From positions 1 to 13,933 of the forward strand of contig QUTJ01031640.1 of assembly GCA_003573635.1 (NCBI GenBank): a DNA stretch of 13,933 nucleotides. Reading direction: 5' to 3'. Source of the DNA: Goniomonas avonlea. Its lineage: Eukaryota > Cryptophyceae > Goniomonadida > Goniomonadaceae. The notes under the pieces are model-generated. The model made no database searches. It was not told where the DNA came from and saw only the letters and a list, made by a program, of their open reading frames with translations. This document shows, in pieces, positions 8,991-13,933 of this stretch (the stretch's first letter is position 1; each line of letters begins with the position of its first letter). Made by a program: the position numbers and the translations under genes.

Positions 8991-9453
8991 CTAGTGCCTA
9001 CTTCATACACATGGTAAATTTACCAGTGTCTGGTAATTTTTTTCCCATGCGCTCGCCCAGCGGCCCAGATGGCCCCATTTGTGTGGCCGCAGGGCTGCCA
9101 GAGTCGCAATTGACATGGGATTTTGGATGTAACTGGCTCTGGTTGCTCGCACAGATGCATTCTTTCAGTGGGCCAACTTGTGGCTTAAACACTGGCTTTG
9201 TATCTGACATGGGTGGCCGACGGCAGTAGCCGGTCGTTGCGCAGCTTTAGGGCCACAAACCATGGCGAAACTTGCCTCTTGAACTTGGCGAAGCGGCGCC
9301 GTTTTATATAAAAATATTTTAAAATATTTTGTATTCTTCCAAACCGTTCATCTCATGTATCAATCTTATCACAGCAAGTACCTAGCCGATTTACCAGGGC
9401 CGGCTGGTAAATTTACCAGCCTGGTAATTAGCAAGTAGCCTAGTAGGCACTAG
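8991..9453. mobile_element. 463-bp non-autonomous TIR transposon (MITE-like)
   Basis: The ends are perfect 11-bp inverted repeats, CTAGTGCCTAC (8991-9001) and GTAGGCACTAG (9443-9453), flanked by identical GACTCGGAT copies. Inside each end lies a shared subterminal block: TGGTAAATTTACCA plus CTGGTAATT at 9012-9038 on the left and 9405-9429 on the right. The right copy sits in a perfect 20-bp palindrome (9402-9421). No transposase is encoded; the open frames on both strands near 9000-9230 are short and featureless. A 9-bp duplication would suit Mutator-like elements, and hAT elements usually make 8, so the superfamily is left open. Confidence 0.85.
9402..9421. repeat. Perfect 20-bp palindrome, subterminal in the transposon
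   Basis: GGCTGGTAAATTTACCAGCC is fully self-complementary. Its 14-bp core TGGTAAATTTACCA recurs at 9012-9025 near the other end of the element. Placement near both termini suggests a transposase- or host-protein-binding site (inference). Confidence 0.85.
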
Positions 9454-9462
9454 GACTCGGAT
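9454..9462. repeat. Right target-site duplication of the transposon
   Basis: GACTCGGAT follows the right terminal inverted repeat and matches 8982-8990 exactly. Confidence 0.85.
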
Positions 9463-10040
9463 GCGCAGTGCGATCACGCCCCATGTCCAACTTGACAATT
9501 GCTAAGCTGTTGAAAATGATCGCGACGGCGTTCAAGTCATGACATTCGAACATAATTGTGCGCAGCTTATGCCAGGGCCGCTGCAACTCGGGCAAAAGGG
9601 CCCAAATTAACCACTTTGAATGTACTGTTTTCCACCACCACTGCCGTTTATGTAAATTCTTTGCAACAGCCTGAGGACTAAAGCGTTCGCACGGAGTCCA
9701 CGTAAACAGTCTTACTCAGTCATAATTAATTGGCTCAAATAAAGAGCTCTGAATGTATTCACAACGCAAGATACTGCTCTCTGCCTTCGTAATTATTCTC
9801 CCCAGTTAGCCAGAGCCAGACGCAACTGAAACATTTCAGTTAGCGAGCTTAATGTGACGGACAACGACCTGGAGAGCATTTTCGAGTTCAACGAGTTGTT
9901 TCAATCAACCAGCTTGCACACCCCCACCTTGTCGGCAGTCAGCTCAGTCGACGCTAAACGTGCCACGTATCGCGCAATCCCAGCTCATACGCACATAGTT
10001 TTCCGAAAAGGTAGGCAGCCATGCGCCTGCACCGCGGCAC
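9463..10040. other. Intergenic stretch between the transposon and the GPCR gene's 3' end
   Basis: No supported gene. Contents include the hairpin at 9824-9841 (AACTGAAA, 2-nt loop, TTTCAGTT) and an AATAAA at about 9737 on the plus strand. That AATAAA is the wrong strand to serve the minus-strand GPCR gene. The GPCR transcript's 3' UTR must lie here, but I cannot identify a polyadenylation signal. Confidence 0.5.
9824..9841. repeat. Small perfect hairpin downstream of the GPCR gene
   Basis: The 8-bp arms AACTGAAA and TTTCAGTT are separated by CA. It lies about 200 bp beyond the GPCR stop codon, in the likely 3' flank. Confidence 0.5.
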
Positions 10041-10316
10041 TCACGAGCCACTGGCTTCGAGCGACTGGAGAAGGCCTCGAGTGGGCATGCCCTTCCCTGT
10101 GTAAGCGTGCACAACCTCACCGACTTCGTTCACCTCAGAGGACACGGCCCAGGACGCTGACGCACCGCTGCGACCAAACTCCCGGCCCATGTTGGAGGAG
10201 AGAGCAGTGCCGTCCACCGAGTAGTTGGTCCCCGTGGTGGTCCTCGCCTCGGAGACCGTGGACATCGATGATGTGCGGTCCTCCAGCTGCAGGGCACACT
10301 GTTAGCTGGTCACGTG

Positions 10317-10368
<52 letters not shown>

Positions 10369-11441
10369 AGGGCGAGGGCGAGTAGTGGTCTGAGAGAGGG
10401 GGGAGGAGTGATTAAGAGTGCACACGCGCGGCACACAGAGCATCACCAAAGGTGCGACGGGCGTGTTATCGCCTGCTTCGGCAGACGAGCAGCATCGGCA
10501 ACACAGCCCCTGAAGGAACTTGCGATACTTCTTCCGAATAGAGGCACTCAGTAGGGTGAAGTAAACCCCATTCACGAATCCCTGCATTGCATACGGTCCC
10601 GTCAGTGACTGCAGCGCGCTCAGTGTCAGTCCTACCTGTCCTGGGTCGCCAAGCGCCTGCAATATCGAGAGCCATGGAAGGTCTGGCGTTTCACCATTCG
10701 CATGAATAAATTCCCAAACAGTTCGAAACCCTGATGGACTTCGCAAGATGATGAATGTTCCGGGGATGAAAATCAACCGGAGGGAAACGCTGGTGTCCAG
10801 CCGAAGCCGCAGCGTCCGAACACGAAATAAGGTGGGGATGTAGGTGACGACAACGAAAATAAATGATACCCATTCTACACCCTTGCCAGCAATCACACGC
10901 CACCACCATTCCTTGTCAAACCTTTGGCTCACCCAGCATATGCCACTGCCGAAGGTGGCGTCTTGCCCCTCCACACCGTGGAACGCAATGACTGCAACAA
11001 GGACAGCGGGAATACCAAAACACACTGCTAAACACAAGATCATCAAACGTTGAGAGTCCCAACGCCGCATGCTTTCCCTCCGAGCCACCGTGATGTAAAC
11101 GTAAAGTCCAATCGCGTCTGTGAACAGAAAGGAGCTGACAGGGGCGAAGATGCCCAGGAGAGCCTGAATCTGGATGAAATGCACATCAGTATATTCTCAG
11201 AAACCAGGCATAAATTTCTCACCCGACACAGCAACTCCGTGCTGTTCGGCAGCAAATACGCGACCGACGTCAGTAAGTCGCAGAGACTTAGCCACACCAG
11301 AAGTTTCCTCAGCACCGTTCGACCATCTCGAAAGATGAAAAACGCAAAGATAATCGACAAAGATCCAACAGCAGAGAGCACACACACAGAGCGAGTAATG
11401 GTTTGGACTAGTTTTTCCTGTGCCTCCGTCTCTGTGAGCAT
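10041..11441 (-). CDS. Seven-transmembrane receptor, cAMP-receptor / GPR157-like GPCR
   Basis: Exons on the minus strand are 11223-11441, 10636-11169, 10447-10581 and 10041-10286, giving 377 residues ending at TGA 10041-10043. Introns are 53, 54 and 160 bp, all GT-AG and all phase 0. Predicted helices are about 17-37, 44-64, 76-102, 114-138, 167-187, 203-220 and 239-263. C72 at the top of helix 3 and C151 in the second extracellular loop (GICW) can form the family disulfide. Helix 7 carries QGFVNGVYF, matching the conserved QGxxN-type ending of cAMP-receptor/GPR157-like proteins. Helix 7 is followed by a basic stretch (RKKYRKF), a Cys cluster (CCRCC, 278-282) that could be palmitoylated, and a Ser/Thr-rich tail of about 80 residues suited to phosphorylation. 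ATG 11441 is the first Met before helix 1. It presumably senses an extracellular ligand and couples to a G protein; the ligand cannot be told. Confidence 0.85.
10321..10364. repeat. (AG)22 microsatellite inside the last GPCR intron
   Basis: There are 22 uninterrupted AG units. On the coding strand it reads (CT)n, a long pyrimidine tract about 33 bases upstream of the acceptor at 10287. A branch-like CTAAC lies between tract and acceptor. Length variation here could affect splicing of the receptor's tail. Confidence 0.9.
10582..10635 (-). other. 54-bp frame-preserving intron in the GPCR gene
   Basis: The donor is GTAGGA after ...GACAG and the acceptor is ATGCAG before GGATTC. The 54 bases are a multiple of three with no stop, so the unspliced transcript also stays open and would insert 18 residues into helix 7. 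I call it an intron because removing it joins GDPGQ to GFVNGVYF, restoring the family motif, and its size matches the neighbouring 53-bp intron. Confidence 0.7.
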
Positions 11442-11683
11442 TGAGGCCTTCAGGACACCGACCACTCCTCCGAGAACACAGACAGAGTCAGCTTGTCTTC
11501 TCTGCGCTGGTGATTGAATACAGCATCTGTAAAACCGCTTTCACAACTATTGAACATTCATTGATCAGAGGATTCGATCCACTGTTTATAACTACTTGGA
11601 CCAAAAAGGTGATATATCAATATCCAGGTCTCCGGTCTCGGCGTCTCGTCGTCGCCTTTGTCGAATGGCAAATTGTTGAACCC
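11442..11683. promoter_or_regulatory. Divergent promoter between the GPCR and TOM1-like genes
   Basis: The two start codons point away from each other with 242 bp between them, so both promoters and both leaders must fit here. A TATA-like TTTATAA lies near 11585 on the plus strand, about 100 bp before the plus-strand start. The arrangement suggests possible co-regulation, but nothing in the sequence proves it. Confidence 0.6.
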
Positions 11684-12828
11684 ATGGCCTGCCAGGCATG
11701 GGCGTGCTTCTCGGCTTGTACTGCGGGGGCCATTGCGGGATATTGCTTTCTTGCTGGACTTTGTTTATATTGTCTTATAAGAATATTGTGTGTGTTGCAG
11801 CCGCGCACCGATGCACCTGTCTCTGCTCTCGCAGTTTTTGTCGGGGCGTTCCTGTTGGTGGCACTGATGCGAGTCGCCTGGTGATTGCTGTCTGTTGCTC
11901 GCGTTTTAGTACCTGTAACACTGTTTCAGGTTTGTTCTTGGGGCGGCTTGGCCCGGGCAACTGCACGTAGGGTCAGACACGCAAAGCCTCGTTAGCGCTT
12001 GTCTCGACGTCATCGCGTTTTGGGTGTTTTTCTCAGTCAAGTGAGTCAGCAACTTTTTTTTTTGCATCCTTCTCAAATTGTGTCTAGACTTGCCTTGCTG
12101 GTATTCTGGGCACGATACGTAGAACAGGCCGCTGGGCGCAGTGTTGATCGCATCCTGACGATTTTGATGTGGGTGGCAATTACGGTGGTGGGATGTGTGC
12201 TGTTTATCGACACCGCCTTCGTCATTGTGGGATCAGAAGACAGCGACTCTGGTTTGGCTCGCACTGGCCGTGTTGTCTACGACTATGTAGACGGAGTGAG
12301 TGCGGGTTGTGTTGCTGTCGGCTTCGCTGTCTACGGAATTCGCCTCACACTGCATGTGCGCCGGCTTCGATCTGTTCCTGTGGCCACCATGATTGTAGCG
12401 ATGAGGTGCGGACAAAGACAGTTTCTTCGCAGCTTTCTCATTTTGTGGCAGCTCGTTTGTCAGCTTCCTAGGGCGGTGCGGTCTCAATCTTGCTTTTGCC
12501 AGCGGGAAGCGGATGAACGACCTGACCTATTGTTTCACTCCAAGTGTGTCCCGTCCCCCGGTGAATTTGCGTATACACAATTTAGCCATTGCAATTTGAC
12601 AATGTGTTCTCAACAATCCACCATCGAGGCCTGTCATGAACTGTGCAACCAGTTGAGTTCTGGGTCATCGAGCTCGTGCCAAGTCTGGTAATGGTCGTCG
12701 CCCTTCTCCTGTCTGCACAGGCACAGGCAAGTCCCGCATCCTCGAGTCGATCATGTTTAATGAAATTGAGGGTGCGTGTTGTGAGTTTGGGTCCTCAAGG
12801 TTGCAGAGTGGCGACACGGTGGCGCTGA
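11684..12828 (+). CDS. TOM1/TOM3/THH1-family seven-transmembrane protein
   Basis: Five exons: 11684-11880, 11930-12040, 12088-12405, 12452-12570 and 12653-12828, joined by introns of 49, 47, 46 and 82 bp (all GT-AG). The phases agree and give 306 residues, close to the usual family length. The ATG has a good context (cccATGG). Family-like landmarks are the Arg ending helix 2 (LMRVAW), helix 3 with LVSACLDVIAFWVFFS followed by LALLVFWARY (109-113 = FWARY), GFAVYGIRL in helix 5, FLGRC (214-218), and the last helix with FWVIELVPSLV (E255, P258, S259). Plant members are endomembrane or tonoplast proteins best known as host factors, with topology resembling GPCRs. The role here is unknown. The last intron is the least certain: GTATAC at 12571 was chosen over GTGAAT at 12561 because it keeps phase and gives a PVNLLEFWVIE join. 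Confidence 0.75.
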
Positions 12829-13642
12829 CATTCGTGACAGGTACGATTCAGCCGAAATGACTCGACACTGCTCGCCGACTACAGGGAGTGACACACGGGT
12901 TGCGTGAGGGGATATCCCCCGCAGTACTCAGGGAGTAACCGGCTATTCGATTGGATACTATTCATCTGAAGAAAATCTTCGGATCATGATTGGGTTCTTT
13001 AAGTAATTTCTACACTGTATGACGAAATCGGGGACCAGTACTACTTGGTTGCTGATATTTTCCAGGGTCTGTCGCGTCGATTTACCTTGGAACGGTTGTT
13101 GCTTCGACACAAGAAAGCTCACTGGCTGGTTCAATTTGATTACAGCTGGTTCGTCTGAAGCAGGCACTCTCCGACTCTGAGTGACGGGATGCGGGCAATA
13201 GGCTGGTTCTGCTGGCAAGTTTTGCTCTTTTCTTCCGGGAAATAATGTACCGGAATATAACAGGTAGATATATAATATACCGGAGAACAAATCTGGTCCA
13301 CGCGTCGCATATTTGATTGATCTGACGCTTGGGCCAGAAATTTTCTTCTTTGTGGATCCGTAAGATTAGTGTGAAACAGTACTGTACATTGCGAGACTCG
13401 GCCACCAGTCAGTGGTGAAACGCCAGCCGTTCAACAAGGATTCCTCTGGCCAGAGAGCCTTTCAGTGTGTCCATCACTCAGCCCCCGCCCCTCCCCGCCC
13501 CTCGCGCGGGCGCCCTCTGTGGATCGCCGAAGTCGAGTCCGCAGGGCAGAATTCCGGGAAACAGGAGTCACTGGCGCCTCAGCATTGGTTCTGACCGCTG
13601 CCGGCGTGTGGGCGCAGGGAGGATACAAGAGCAGCTCAACTC

Positions 13643-13670
13643 GGCAAATATGCCGATGCCGATATTTGCC
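13643..13670. repeat. Hairpin GGCAAATAT / ATATTTGCC
   Basis: Perfect 9-bp arms (13643-13651 and 13662-13670) flank a 10-nt loop made of a GCCGAT-type repeat. No adjacent gene explains it. Confidence 0.55.
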
Positions 13671-13735
13671 TCTCCACCGGTTTCCGCCAAAAAATATTGT
13701 ACAAATTTGACTATCCAGTCACCGATCGGTAGATT

Positions 13736-13758
13736 TGCGGATGCAGGCAGCATCCGCA
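13736..13758. repeat. Hairpin TGCGGATGC / GCATCCGCA
   Basis: Perfect 9-bp arms with a 5-nt loop (AGGCA). It lies 66 bp after the previous hairpin and about 55 bp before the tandem repeat at the right edge. Confidence 0.6.
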
Positions 13759-13812
13759 GCGAGAGCAGCTGGCTGACGACCAGGTTACTGGAGGAATTGT
13801 GGCCTGGGTGAC

Positions 13813-13933
13813 GGAGCTCTGGTGGCGCGCTGCTCCTAGACTAGCCGACGAGGGAGGGAACGGAGCTCTGCTCCTAGACGAGCTGGTGGTGTGCTGCTCC
13901 TAGCCGACGAGGGAGTGAACGGAGCTCTGGTGG
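13813..13933. repeat. Degenerate tandem repeat cut by the window edge
   Basis: GGAGCTCT starts units at 13813, 13862 and 13921, giving lengths of 49 and 59 and a partial third. Units share GCTGCTCCTAG, AGCCGACGAGGGAG and a closing GAAC, with an internal GGTGG..GTG block moved or duplicated in unit 2. It is probably the left border of a longer minisatellite or satellite. Confidence 0.8.

Larger units (their letters stand above)
12829..13812. other. Gene-poor stretch right of the TOM1-like gene
   Basis: Open frames on both strands are about 60-115 codons, overlap one another and have no recognisable domain or helix pattern. The stretch contains a 12-bp palindrome GGGGATATCCCC (12908-12919), a GC-rich block near 13480-13515, and two hairpins at 13643-13670 and 13736-13758. 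The 3' UTR of the TOM1-like gene must lie at its left end, without a clear AATAAA. Confidence 0.5.

Noticed and set aside
9011-9229. Short open frame inside the transposon as a transposase fragment
   Set aside because: 72 codons, equally open on the opposite strand, with no DDE or zinc-finger motif.
13082-13811. Open frames of 107 (minus) and 114 (plus) codons at the right end
   Set aside because: No domain, signal peptide or helix pattern, with mixed composition. I cannot support either as a gene.

Overview
The window is nuclear DNA from an intron-rich eukaryote. All three genes are broken into several exons joined by GT-AG introns with matching phase, and there is no bacterial-type operon or ribosome-binding layout. 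Secreted cysteine-rich repeats of the coccidian oocyst-wall type, together with a vitellogenin/large-lipid-transfer module and cAMP-receptor-like and TOM1-like seven-helix proteins, point to an alveolate. A chromerid alga (Chromera/Vitrella type) or a coccidian relative is my best guess. This is inference from gene content, not proof.

Left part (1-7354, minus strand): eleven exons of one very large secreted protein, running off the left edge. The 1920 residues present carry, in order: a signal peptide, an acidic linker, two saposin-B-like six-cysteine domains, the vitellogenin N-terminal beta domain and helical (HEAT-like) domain, a further beta-rich segment, and a long oocyst-wall-like array of about 70 cysteines interrupted by an acidic linker. 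All ten intron phases agree, which argues for a single gene. Lipid-binding modules fused to wall-forming repeats suggest, by inference, a lipid-loaded structural protein of a cyst or sporangium wall.

Middle part (about 7.5-10.04 kb): AT-richer DNA with no convincing gene. It holds perfect palindromes, a TATC/TATATC microsatellite, and a clean 463-bp non-autonomous DNA transposon (8991-9453) with 11-bp perfect terminal inverted repeats, a 9-bp target-site duplication and subterminal palindromic repeats.

Right part: two head-to-head genes share a spacer of about 240 bp. On the minus strand (10041-11441) is a 377-residue cAMP-receptor/GPR157-type GPCR in four exons. On the plus strand (11684-12828) is a 306-residue TOM1/TOM3/THH1-type seven-helix protein in five exons. 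Several of their introns are only 46-54 bp, against 76-221 bp in the large gene. The far right (12829-13933) has no gene I can support. It contains small hairpins and ends in a short degenerate tandem repeat cut by the window edge.
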